Assembly: GCA_015295945.1 (NCBI GenBank) | Contig: DVED01000071.1 | Location: forward strand, 1-64,000 | DNA: 64,000 nucleotides | Reading direction: 5' to 3' | Source: Oscillatoriales cyanobacterium M59_W2019_021 | GTDB taxonomy: Bacteria > Cyanobacteriota > Cyanobacteriia > Cyanobacteriales > Geitlerinemataceae | Shown here: piece by piece, positions 32,373 through 40,359 of the stretch | How positions within the stretch are numbered: the first letter of the stretch is position 1 | Layout of the letters: each line of letters begins with the position of its first letter | Notes under the pieces: model-generated | Told to the model about the DNA's origin: nothing | Database searches by the model: none | The model's input: only the letters and a program-made list of their open reading frames with translations | Position numbers and translations under genes: made by a program

Positions 32373-33158
32373 ATGTTTCTCTTCCTCTCCAAATTCTTAC
32401 CCCTCTTCGTCTATCCTCTAGGATTGACCTGTTTGCTCACGATCGCCGCGTTGGTGCTGATGTGGAAGCGTCCTCGGTGGGCGGCAATTGCCCTTTCCGT
32501 GGCGTTGACGGTGCTGGTGTTGGCGGGTAACGGATGGGTGTCGTCGGCATTGGCGCGATCGCTCGAACGGCAACACCTGCCCGCCGCAGAAGTCCCCACC
32601 GCTCAGGCGATCGTCATTTTAGGCGGGGCAACTCGATCGCCCGAACCCCCTCGTCCGTGGGTGGAAGTCAACGAAGCGGGCGATCGCCTCCTCTACGGTG
32701 CTAAACTCTATCGCGAAGGCAAAGCTCCTGTTGTCATTCTCTCCGGCGGTCGGATCGACTGGCAAGGACCTGGACCTTCGGAATCGGAGGATATGGCAGT
32801 ACTCCTGGAACCGATGGGGGTTCCGGCATCCGCCATTTTGCAAGATCCCACCTCGTTGAATACGCGGGAAAATGCGGTGAATGTCAAACGCATCTTGGAA
32901 GAAAAAGGGATTCGGCAAATTTTACTAGTCACCTCAGCAATGCACATGCCGCGATCGGTTCTGATTTTCCAACGCCTCGGCATCGATCCCATCCCCGCAC
33001 CCACGGATTTTCTCACCGACGATCTCGGCGAAATTGTGACGGGTTGGCAAGATGTCGTTCTCAATTTAGTCCCCGATGCCGACTCGCTTTACCTTTCAAC
33101 TCGGGCGATGAAAGAGTATATCGGGATTATCATTTATCGCCTTCGCGGTTGGGCGTAA
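32373..33158 (+). CDS. YdcF family (DUF218) membrane protein
   Basis: A 261-residue protein with two N-terminal membrane helices (FLPLFVYPLGLTCLLTIAALVLMW and AIALSVALTVLVLAGNGWVSSAL). A DUF218 domain follows with AIVILGGAT, GDRLLYGAKLYREGKAPVVILSGG, SESEDMAVLLEPMGVPASAILQDPTSLNTRENAVNVKRIL and ILLVTSAMHMPRSVLIFQRLG. This is the ElyC/YdcF group, linked to envelope carbohydrate and peptidoglycan biology. The ATG at 32373 comes right after a CCCATTA repeat (about 32338-32366). The GT2 gene starts 16 bases after its stop codon, so the two are probably cotranscribed in an envelope-related unit. Confidence 0.92.
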   Translation: MFLFLSKFLPLFVYPLGLTCLLTIAALVLMWKRPRWAAIALSVALTVLVLAGNGWVSSALARSLERQHLPAAEVPTAQAIVILGGATRSPEPPRPWVEVNEAGDRLLYGAKLYREGKAPVVILSGGRIDWQGPGPSESEDMAVLLEPMGVPASAILQDPTSLNTRENAVNVKRILEEKGIRQILLVTSAMHMPRSVLIFQRLGIDPIPAPTDFLTDDLGEIVTGWQDVVLNLVPDADSLYLSTRAMKEYIGIIIYRLRGWA

Positions 33159-33174
33159 ATCAGTCGCACGACAA

Positions 33175-34131
33175 ATGCGCGTTGTCATTTCCATCATTAA
33201 TTATCGAACTCCCGATCTGACTTTAAACGGTTTGCGTTCTTTGTCATCGGATATCGATCTCGATCGGGATTTCGTCGTGGTGGTGGATAATGCTTCGGGA
33301 GACGATTCGGTCGATCGAATTGAAGCGGCGATCGCCCACAACCAATGGCAGCCATGGGTTCGCGTTTTTCCCTCCCCCGTTAACGGCGGTTTTTCTGCCG
33401 GACATAACCTGGTTTTCCAACAGTTTCCTGCCGATGCTTATCTGTTACTGGGCAGCGATACGATCGTCCGTCCTGGGGCAATTTCAACCCTAAAAAATGC
33501 CCTCCAAAGCGATCCTAAAGTCGGTTTAATCGGTCCGCGATTGGAAGCGTTGGATGGCACGCCCCAAATTAGTTGTTTCTGCAATCGATCGCCCATCGGT
33601 GAATTTCTCGACGCCGCTTCCACCGGAATTTTGACCCGATTTCTCAAAGCTTACGATATTCTCATTCCCGTTTCGGATGTGCCGATCGAAGCCCAATGGA
33701 TTAGTTTTGCTTGTGTCTTGATTCGTAGCGAAGTTATCCAACAAATTGGTAAAATGGATGAGGGATATTTTCTGTATTTTGAAGATATCGATTACTGCCG
33801 CAGAGCCAGAGCGGCGGGTTGGCACATTCGCTACATTCCGACAGCAAAAGTGGTGCATTTCAAAGGCGGTAGCGGTGCGGTACAAGCTAATCGGAGAAAC
33901 CGACAGCGATTGCCGACTTACTACTACGCTTCGCGATCGCGGTATTTTGCCAAATTTTACGGCAGAATGGGATTGTGGGGGGCAAATAGCTGTTGGCTAG
34001 CTGGACGAACGATCTCCTGGATGCGAGAAATTATAGGCAATAAAATGCCTCACACTTGCGAGGGTGAGGCTTGGGATATTTGGACGAACGGACTCCATCC
34101 GATGAAAGCCAATTGTTACCACGAAGATTGA
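33175..34131 (+). CDS. Family 2 glycosyltransferase
   Basis: A 318-residue GT-A fold enzyme. It opens RVVISIINYRTPDLTLNGLRSL, has VVVVDNASGDDSVD (nucleotide-sugar site), NGGFSAGHNLVFQ and LLGSDTIVRPGAI (the DxD-equivalent region). The EGYFLYFEDIDYCRRARAAGWHIRYIPTAKVVHFKGGS block is typical of rhamnosyltransferase-like GT2 enzymes. It lies 16 bases after ydcF and is probably in the same operon, suggesting surface polysaccharide work. The last 25 residues are encoded across a GCCTCAC/GTGAGGC hairpin (34047-34070), which may be a small repeat captured at the 3' end. Cytoplasmic side of the membrane. Confidence 0.92.
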   Translation: MRVVISIINYRTPDLTLNGLRSLSSDIDLDRDFVVVVDNASGDDSVDRIEAAIAHNQWQPWVRVFPSPVNGGFSAGHNLVFQQFPADAYLLLGSDTIVRPGAISTLKNALQSDPKVGLIGPRLEALDGTPQISCFCNRSPIGEFLDAASTGILTRFLKAYDILIPVSDVPIEAQWISFACVLIRSEVIQQIGKMDEGYFLYFEDIDYCRRARAAGWHIRYIPTAKVVHFKGGSGAVQANRRNRQRLPTYYYASRSRYFAKFYGRMGLWGANSCWLAGRTISWMREIIGNKMPHTCEGEAWDIWTNGLHPMKANCYHED

Positions 34132-34268
34132 AAGGCGATAACATTTTGTTGGCTGAATGGGTGACGCACGATCCCCCTAAATCCACGCCATTTGCTCCAC
34201 TTGGGGAAACCCCAAGACCGCAATGGCTCCCCTTTATCAGGGAAACTTTTAACCTCTAAATTCTCAGT

Positions 34269-35240
34269 TTATCCATCAGATTCTAAGTGAGAAGCGGACA
34301 TTTTTTCGTGTTGACGGCGACTCGCGCGAGCGCGACGATAGCCGTAAATCCCGAGCAGAACGATCGCCAAATACGGACTGAAACTCAACGCCCAAATTCC
34401 CATTTTTAACAGCGTAAAAGTTAGATTTTTAACCGCACTGGTGGCATCTTCCCAAGTTTCTTTAAATTGCAAAGGAACGGGGCGCTTGAGTTCGGGGGTG
34501 CTGGCGGCAGGGGCTTCCAAATTTAAATAAATTGTCGCGTAAGAAATTTGAGTTTGCAAATTTTTTTGCTGCGCGTCAATTTGCTCGATCGACTGGCGAA
34601 TCGTACTCAATTCTCGGGCAACATTGAGCACTTCCGCCACCGATCCCGATCGTTGTTCCATAATCTTCAGCAACAGTTCTTCCTGTTTCCGCAGGTTGCG
34701 CAATCGTGCCTCGAGATCGACCAATCGATCGGAAACATCTTCCGCCGTTCGCGATTGACTTTTCACCGTTCCCATCTGGGCAAATTGTTGTAAAGTCGCT
34801 TCCAATTTGCTTTGGGGAATGCGAATTTGCATCGACACCGTTTGCAGTCCATTGCGACTGTCCGAGCGATTGTCTTGGAGATCGATAAAATAGCCTTGCT
34901 GCTGTTTGATAATTACCGACACTGCCGAGACAACTTCATCGCTGGATTCGACAATTAAGGTCAGTGCCGCTTTTTGGATTAAGTTGGGAATGGGTGCGGG
35001 GACTTCAAGAGTGGGATTTTCAACGGCTGTACTTCCCGATGCGTCGGCAGGTGCTTCGGCAGATTGCTCCGGAGCAGCGGTTTTTGCCAGTTCTTGCATA
35101 TTTTGAACGGAGACGGGTTGGTTGCCGCAACTGGCTAAGGCGAGGCAAGAGACGAAACCGAGAACGCACCAACGGATCGATACTCCCAAAGGGAGTCGCT
35201 TACGCGATCGGGCGTTAGAATTGCAGTGAGAGGAAATCAT
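34269..35240 (-). CDS. DUF4349 lipoprotein
   Basis: A 323-residue protein. The N terminus has a basic stretch, a hydrophobic segment and the lipobox LASC (WCVLGFVSCLALASCGNQ), so it is probably a lipoprotein. After a Pro/Ala-rich linker comes the DUF4349 domain: IPNLIQKAALTLIVESSDEVVSAVSVIIKQQQGYFIDLQDNRS, RIPQSKLEATLQQFAQMGTVKSQSRTAEDVSDRLVDLEARLRNLRKQEELLLKIME. A coiled coil follows, then a C-terminal membrane helix (MGIWALSFSPYLAIVLLGIYGYRR). Anchored at both ends, it should span the periplasm-membrane interface. Function unknown. It is transcribed away from the ADP-ribosylglycohydrolase gene. Confidence 0.88.
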   Translation of the reverse strand: MISSHCNSNARSRKRLPLGVSIRWCVLGFVSCLALASCGNQPVSVQNMQELAKTAAPEQSAEAPADASGSTAVENPTLEVPAPIPNLIQKAALTLIVESSDEVVSAVSVIIKQQQGYFIDLQDNRSDSRNGLQTVSMQIRIPQSKLEATLQQFAQMGTVKSQSRTAEDVSDRLVDLEARLRNLRKQEELLLKIMEQRSGSVAEVLNVARELSTIRQSIEQIDAQQKNLQTQISYATIYLNLEAPAASTPELKRPVPLQFKETWEDATSAVKNLTFTLLKMGIWALSFSPYLAIVLLGIYGYRRARASRRQHEKMSASHLESDG

Positions 35241-35420
35241 AATTCATGCCATGGGGTATGTTGCCTCTAGGGTATCTTCGAGATGGAGAGATTGATCGAC
35301 CGATACCAAAATTGAAACGGAAAATTGGGTAATGGGTAATGGGTAATTGGAGATACGAGCTTTCCTAACGCTCGTCAATTTCTAACCTCTCCTGCAACTC
35401 CTGCAACTCCTTCTTAAAAA

Positions 35421-36260
35421 ATGTTACTAGAATTAGCCATTGGCGATGCTTACGGTGCGGGATTCGAGTTTGCCGACGAGATGTTATCGGCGAACGATTT
35501 GAGCGGTTACGTGCAGCATCCGCGATCGTTTTTTCAAGCGGAACGGTATACCGACGATACTCAAATGAGTTTGGCAATTGCCGAAACTATCGTGAATCGG
35601 CAACCGTGGACGGAACGGGTTTTGGCGGAGAATTTCCTCAAGGTTTTTAAACGCGATCCCCGCAAAGGTTACGCCAAGCGGATGTACCAATACTTGCAAG
35701 AAACCGAGGATGCAGAATCTTTTATTAAAAATGTAACGTGGTCGAGCGATGCGAGCGGTGCGGCAATGAGATCGGCACCCATTGGCGTTTTTTCAACGAT
35801 CGATCGGGTCATGGCTGCCAGCCAACTTCAAGCCGCTATTACCCATAAATCGAAAGATGGGATTAATGCTTCAGTGGCGGCAGCATTAATGGCACACTAT
35901 TTCATCTACAATTTGGGCAACAAGCAACAGTTAGGTGAATTTTTAGATACTTACGTTTGCGGTTACCATTGGATGCGACCGCAAACCGAAAGAGTTAGCA
36001 TGCAAGGGATTTGTTGCGTTCGTGCGGCGGTAACGGCAATAATAAAAGGCGATTCCCTCAGTCAGATTCTCCGAGATTGCGTGGCTTTTGGAGGAGATGT
36101 AGATACAGTGGCGGCGATCGCTTTGGCGGCTGCTTCGTGCAGTTCGGAAATCGAATCGGATTTGCCGGAAGTGTTAATTTCGGGTTTAGAAAATGAAGCC
36201 TACGGACGCGATTATTTAGTCCAACTCGATCGGCAATTGATGGGTTTGGTTAGGGGTTAG
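35421..36260 (+). CDS. ADP-ribosylglycohydrolase (DraG-like) family protein
   Basis: A 279-residue all-helical enzyme that removes ADP-ribose from proteins, nucleic acids or small molecules. It starts GDAYGAGFEFAD (about 8-19), has the metal-binding YTDDTQMSLA (about 41-50) and the second metal site GGDVDTVAAIALAA near residue 231, matching the DraG core. The DraG target here is unknown, since no nitrogenase reductase-related gene is nearby. ATG at 35421. The region upstream carries AATGGGT repeats (about 35328-35350). Converges with the MOSC gene at 36303. Cytoplasmic. Confidence 0.92.
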   Translation: MLLELAIGDAYGAGFEFADEMLSANDLSGYVQHPRSFFQAERYTDDTQMSLAIAETIVNRQPWTERVLAENFLKVFKRDPRKGYAKRMYQYLQETEDAESFIKNVTWSSDASGAAMRSAPIGVFSTIDRVMAASQLQAAITHKSKDGINASVAAALMAHYFIYNLGNKQQLGEFLDTYVCGYHWMRPQTERVSMQGICCVRAAVTAIIKGDSLSQILRDCVAFGGDVDTVAAIALAAASCSSEIESDLPEVLISGLENEAYGRDYLVQLDRQLMGLVRG

Positions 36261-36302
36261 GGGTTTATCGCCAATAACGAATGACCCATGACCCATGACG
36301 AT

Positions 36303-37139
36303 TTAGAGTCGATCGGAAATTGCGACGATTCCACCAACCTCTACTTTCGCAACCACTCCCGTTTTGGTATGACCGAAGTGTTTTTTCAGGAGGGATAAAA
36401 GCGGTAAATCCCGCTCTCCAGTTGTGGGATGAACTTCGATATTATTGCAGCGACCGATGGGGGCAGAAATCGAAATTTGTGCCGTGCCTAACGATCGCCT
36501 CTGACCGATCCATTCAAATTCTTCCCACGGCTTCGTCCCTTCAAAAACCACATTGGGACGAAAGCGGCGAACGTCGATATCGCAACCCGCTACTTCGGAA
36601 ATCGCATCGAGAGTGGCTCGACCGATGAGGGAAATGTGGACCCGATGGCGATCGGGATATCGCGTATTTCCCGCCAAATCCCCCACCAATCGTACCGCTC
36701 CCGGCTGGGGGTGTCGTGCCGATTCGGTCGGGGTTAAACCTGCCAGATAGTCGGTAAAGAAGGCATCAATGCGATCGCGATCGGTTTGCAGGCTGGCAGC
36801 CAAGACCTCAACCCCATTGTGGGAAACGATCAGGCGATCGCTCTGTTCCTCGTAACGGCAATCCAACGCCGCCAAATCGGGCCAATCGTTCTGTACTGCA
36901 AAGTGCTGTTTCGACATCCACGGCACGATGCGTCCCGGTTCTGCGGCGGCATCGACAAACATTAACGCCAACGCTCGATCTCGTAAGCGACTCCCTTTGG
37001 GAGTATCGCCCCGCATCCCCAACCCCGGCTCTAACACCGCTCGATCAATCTCCTGCGGGGTCAATCCCTTAATCGGATGAATCCATAATTGGGTCACGAT
37101 GGGTTGGTCGTTGGTCATTTGTCGTTGGTCATTGGTCAT
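36303..37139 (-). CDS. MOSC domain protein with beta-barrel N-terminal domain
   Basis: A 278-residue molybdenum cofactor sulfurase-type (MOSC) protein. The N-terminal barrel starts VTQLWIHPIKGLTPQEIDRAVLEPGLGMRGD; the MOSC core has HISLIGRATLDAISEVAGCDIDVRRFRPNVVFEG and ends RCNNIEVHPTTGERDLPLLSLLKKHFGHTKTGVVAKV. The conserved Cys in GRCNN is where MOSC proteins carry sulfur. These proteins bind or transfer sulfur or molybdenum cofactor, as in YiiM/mARC. The first 12 residues, MTNDQRQMTNDQ, come from AATGACC heptamers, so the repeat contributes the N terminus; the native start may be a little further in. Confidence 0.88.
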   Translation of the reverse strand: MTNDQRQMTNDQPIVTQLWIHPIKGLTPQEIDRAVLEPGLGMRGDTPKGSRLRDRALALMFVDAAAEPGRIVPWMSKQHFAVQNDWPDLAALDCRYEEQSDRLIVSHNGVEVLAASLQTDRDRIDAFFTDYLAGLTPTESARHPQPGAVRLVGDLAGNTRYPDRHRVHISLIGRATLDAISEVAGCDIDVRRFRPNVVFEGTKPWEEFEWIGQRRSLGTAQISISAPIGRCNNIEVHPTTGERDLPLLSLLKKHFGHTKTGVVAKVEVGGIVAISDRL

Positions 37140-37244
37140 TGGTCATTTGGGGTTTGGGGTTGGTAATTGGCAAACATCTTCTCCCTCTGCTTCCCCTGCC
37201 TCCCTTGCTTCCCCTGCCTCCCTTGCTTCCCCTGCCTTCTCGAG
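37140..37244. repeat. STRR/CTCCCC tract
   Basis: A GGTTTGGGG run followed by repeated CTTCCCCTGCCTCCCTTG units, filling the gap between the MOSC gene and the serine hydrolase stop codon. Confidence 0.75.
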
Positions 37245-38816
37245 TTACTCCCGACCTCCGGACATCACCGATGCCGTGGTGGGGACGAAATCGTGACTCT
37301 CGAAGTGTTGGTAAGCCACGGTGGAAATTTGGCGAATCAGATCGCCAGCACGCTCGTCGCCATCGGTACGCTCGACCATCACCACGGCAATATACCGCTT
37401 GCCAGTCGGCAAAGCCACCAAACCCGCATCGGCAAGAATCGAGTTAATCGTCCCCGTTTTGTGGGCAATGCTCGCACCTTCTCCCAACCCTTGCGGCAGC
37501 AGAGAATCGTTTTCCGTTTCCTTCATGATCTCCAGCAGGCGATCGCGGCTGGGCAGGGAAATGACTTTACCGCGATCGACCGCTAAAATCAGCTTAGCCA
37601 GATCTTGCGGAGAGGTGGTATTCGTTCCCCCTAAATCGGGCAAGGCATTGTGGAGTACCGTTTGAGTGAGTCCCCAAGACCGAAATTTCTGATTTAACGT
37701 CTCTGTCCCACCCAGGCGATCGATCAGCATATTCGTTGCGGTATTATCGCTGGCGACGATCGCCGCCGTTGCCACTTCTAACGCCGTATAGCGAGTTCCC
37801 GGCGGGTCGTACTGCATGAAACCCGCTTCGGGAACGATTTGCTCGGGTTTTAAGGTCAACTCTTCGTCCAAGCGAATCGTACCCTCGTCGATGGCTTGAA
37901 AAAAGGCAACCAAAATGGGAATTTTAATCGTACTCGCCGCCGAAAAGACGTGGGTGTCGTTGAGATTCAGGTAACCTCCCGTCTCGAGATCCACAAAGAG
38001 AACGCCGGGATTCAACTCCGGATTTTGGGCTGCCATCTTCTCAACCTCTGCCTGGAGGTCGGTCAGTTCGCGATTCATCGGCAAGTTGACCGATTTTGCC
38101 GAGATTTCCGCCTGATCAGCTAAACGATGGGATTTGGACGGGTCTTCAGCGGGAGTGCGAATGGCGGGATTCCACAGGGCTAGAAGGGTTCCGGCGATCG
38201 CGCTCAAACCCACCCCGCAAATCAGCATCCTCGTTAAATAGGCGATCGGCGATAGGATCGATTTGGGTTTTGGTGGGTTGCCCGGATGCCATCCCGCCTC
38301 GAGTTCCCCAGGGAAGGGGGATTTCCGGTTGGGTTGCACGGGTAACGGTTTCGGGGAGGCGGACTTGCGCTTTTTCCCTCGAGGCGGCACGGGTCGAGGG
38401 GTGGGTGCGAGTTGGGGATCGGGTAACGATCCCGGTTGCGGGCGGTGTTCCACAGGCAAGCGCACCACTTGGGGATCTCGGGGCGCTCGACTGTCGAGCA
38501 GGTGGATGCCGGAATCCGAGAAACGAGATGGGGGAGGGGCTAGCGGTTGCGGGGTTGTTGGCGTCCCATCGGGGGGTGGCGAGGACTGACGGTCGAAGCG
38601 ATCGAGTCTGGAAATCGCAGCCAGTTTCGGTAAAGACACAGCCGATTGTGGGGAGTGAATCGGCGCGATCTGGGGTGGCTGTGGGAGATCGCCCCGAGAC
38701 TGAGGATTGCCCATCGCACCCTCGAAGGGATCGAGACTTTTGCGGCGTTGCCGTGCAAAGGACGGCAGATTGGGATGCAAGTGGGACAAGTGACGCGGAT
38801 TGCCAGACTTCAACAT
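37245..38816 (-). CDS. Class A beta-lactamase-like serine hydrolase, membrane-anchored
   Basis: A 523-residue protein from the ATG at 38816; the longer ORF begins with TTG. The first 200 residues are Pro/Arg-rich and cytoplasmic. A membrane helix follows (YLTRMLICGVGLSAIAGTLLALW), then the beta-lactamase fold: AASTIKIPIL (SxxK serine), ASDNTATNML (SDN) and HKTGTINS (KTG). All three motifs are intact, so an acyl-serine enzyme is likely, such as a penicillin-binding-protein-like or lactamase activity. The Glu166-type motif is not obvious, which makes true beta-lactamase activity uncertain. TrmJ lies 131 bases upstream on the same strand. Confidence 0.88.
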   Translation of the reverse strand: MLKSGNPRHLSHLHPNLPSFARQRRKSLDPFEGAMGNPQSRGDLPQPPQIAPIHSPQSAVSLPKLAAISRLDRFDRQSSPPPDGTPTTPQPLAPPPSRFSDSGIHLLDSRAPRDPQVVRLPVEHRPQPGSLPDPQLAPTPRPVPPRGKKRKSASPKPLPVQPNRKSPFPGELEAGWHPGNPPKPKSILSPIAYLTRMLICGVGLSAIAGTLLALWNPAIRTPAEDPSKSHRLADQAEISAKSVNLPMNRELTDLQAEVEKMAAQNPELNPGVLFVDLETGGYLNLNDTHVFSAASTIKIPILVAFFQAIDEGTIRLDEELTLKPEQIVPEAGFMQYDPPGTRYTALEVATAAIVASDNTATNMLIDRLGGTETLNQKFRSWGLTQTVLHNALPDLGGTNTTSPQDLAKLILAVDRGKVISLPSRDRLLEIMKETENDSLLPQGLGEGASIAHKTGTINSILADAGLVALPTGKRYIAVVMVERTDGDERAGDLIRQISTVAYQHFESHDFVPTTASVMSGGRE

Positions 38817-38947
38817 ATTTGGCGATCTGAAAATAGGTCGTAAAGGGTCGATCGGCGATGCTCCTCGATCGTCGCTTCGCAACAAGTGCGGGCTGTTATG
38901 AGGAATCGATCGCCCGATCGGGTGTCGCAAAGACAGCCGATCGCAGA

Positions 38948-39709
38948 TTAGTCCATCTCGTTTAGGGTATCATCAACCTCGCTCGGCTGCGACAACGCCC
39001 ACTCGACTTGTCGGAGAATTCCCAGCAACAGGGCGGCTTCCTCGGCAGAGAGTTCGGCGCGATTGTACAGTCGGCGGAACTTCTCCATACGAGCGGCTGC
39101 GGTGTGCGGGTACAAGTATCCCACTCTCAGGAGCAAAGTTTCTAGGCGATCGTAGTATTGTTCTAGCAAATCGATGGGGGCAGGCGAAATCGGCAAAGGT
39201 GACAAATTGTCCGAGGCTGTCGCCGCCAGATGTAACTCATAGGCACAAATAGCGACGGACTGGGCTAAATTTAACGAGGGATAAACCTCACTGGTGGGAA
39301 TGCGAACCCGGCGATGGGCGCGACTTAACTCTTCGTTAGTCAATCCCCGATCCTCTCGACCGAAAATTAATGCCGCAGGGGTCTCTAGCAGCCACGGCAA
39401 GGCGGTTCTGGGAGTTTCTAAAGGCTGGGGACAAGCGCGATCTCGTCCGGCAGTGGCGATCGCCCGCTGACAGCCGCTCAGGGCTTCTGGCAATGTGTCT
39501 ACCACCCGCGCTGACTGCAAAACATCGATCCCGTGTACCGCCATCTTCCGCGCCTCATCCCCCAAATAGTCGCATTGGGGATTCACTAACACCAACTGCG
39601 TCAGCCCCATATTCTTCATCACCCGCGCCACCGAACCCACATTCAGCGGTCCGGCAGGTTCGACCAGCACGATAGAAACTCGATCTAATGGATTGAGTTT
39701 TATGGACAT
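38948..39709 (-). CDS. TrmJ-type tRNA 2'-O-methyltransferase (SpoU family)
   Basis: A 253-residue SPOUT methyltransferase from the ATG at 39709 (MSIKLNPLDRV); the 22-residue extension in the track is translated repeat (PLPITHYE). Motifs are VLVEPAGPLNVGSVARVMKNMGLTQLVLVNPQ (motif 1), ALIFGREDRGLTNEEL (motif 2) and PTSEVYPSLNLAQSVAICAYEL (motif 3 with the trefoil knot). The extension at the C terminus fits TrmJ, which methylates the ribose of nucleotide 32 in tRNA, rather than TrmH. The serine hydrolase gene follows downstream on the same strand. Cytoplasmic. Confidence 0.92.
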   Translation of the reverse strand: MSIKLNPLDRVSIVLVEPAGPLNVGSVARVMKNMGLTQLVLVNPQCDYLGDEARKMAVHGIDVLQSARVVDTLPEALSGCQRAIATAGRDRACPQPLETPRTALPWLLETPAALIFGREDRGLTNEELSRAHRRVRIPTSEVYPSLNLAQSVAICAYELHLAATASDNLSPLPISPAPIDLLEQYYDRLETLLLRVGYLYPHTAAARMEKFRRLYNRAELSAEEAALLLGILRQVEWALSQPSEVDDTLNEMD

Positions 39710-39862
39710 TTCATAATGGGTAATGGGTAATGGGCGACCAGCCACTAATATGGTTTTTCTTGAATGGTGATACACATCCCGAGCAGGGGGAACAGGGGGA
39801 TGAGGGATGACGTTAGTTGCACCGAAGCGTATTTAGGTGATCGATATAATCACTCAGCAAAG

Positions 39863-40054
39863 TTAAAAATTCAGCCAACCAATCCCCAGGAAAACCGCCC
39901 ATCCTAGGAGGGTAAAGACGCCGAATAGCCCCCACATAAAGGGCAAAATCCACTTTTTATCGGAGTAACCGAGGAGGGGGGTCACGGAAGCGAGGACGAC
40001 GAAGAGGAAGAAGATGATGAGAAGGACGAGTAGGGTTGTAGGTGTCATCGACAT
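39863..40054 (-). CDS. Small two-helix membrane protein
   Basis: A 63-residue protein with two hydrophobic segments, LLVLLIIFFLFVVLASVTPLLG and WILPFMWGLFGVFTLLGWAVFLGIGW, joined by YSDKK. Coding character is good and the ATG at 40054 is clear. No named family was recognised; small proteins of this shape in cyanobacteria include accessory subunits and uncharacterised families. It stands alone. Confidence 0.7.
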   Translation of the reverse strand: MSMTPTTLLVLLIIFFLFVVLASVTPLLGYSDKKWILPFMWGLFGVFTLLGWAVFLGIGWLNF

Positions 40055-40359
40055 GGCGATCTCGGAAGTTTAGGAGTGACAGGGGTTTGGGGGGCAACTG
40101 GCGGTAGCGATCCGCGACCCTCAAACTCGAGAAGGCAACTGCCATAAACCACTGTAGCAATGAGATGATAAATTAGTAGATTTTTTGGCGATCGTATTGT
40201 TTTACGTACGATAAGTTTTTATAGCTTCGCCCCAAGTTAGAGTACCACATTTCTAAAACCCTGTAAACTCGTTCGATAATTGACCCCATTCTCAATAAAA
40301 AGCGAGAAATTTACGAAAAAATCCCATCGAAGTGGAAGTCGTGACATCAATTTTTCCGG

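Noticed and set aside
37167-37586. 139-residue + strand ORF
   Set aside because: Begins inside CTCCCC repeats and runs antisense into the serine hydrolase.
38096-38830. 244-residue + strand ORF
   Set aside because: Antisense to the Pro-rich start of the serine hydrolase; composition is a reflection of that gene.
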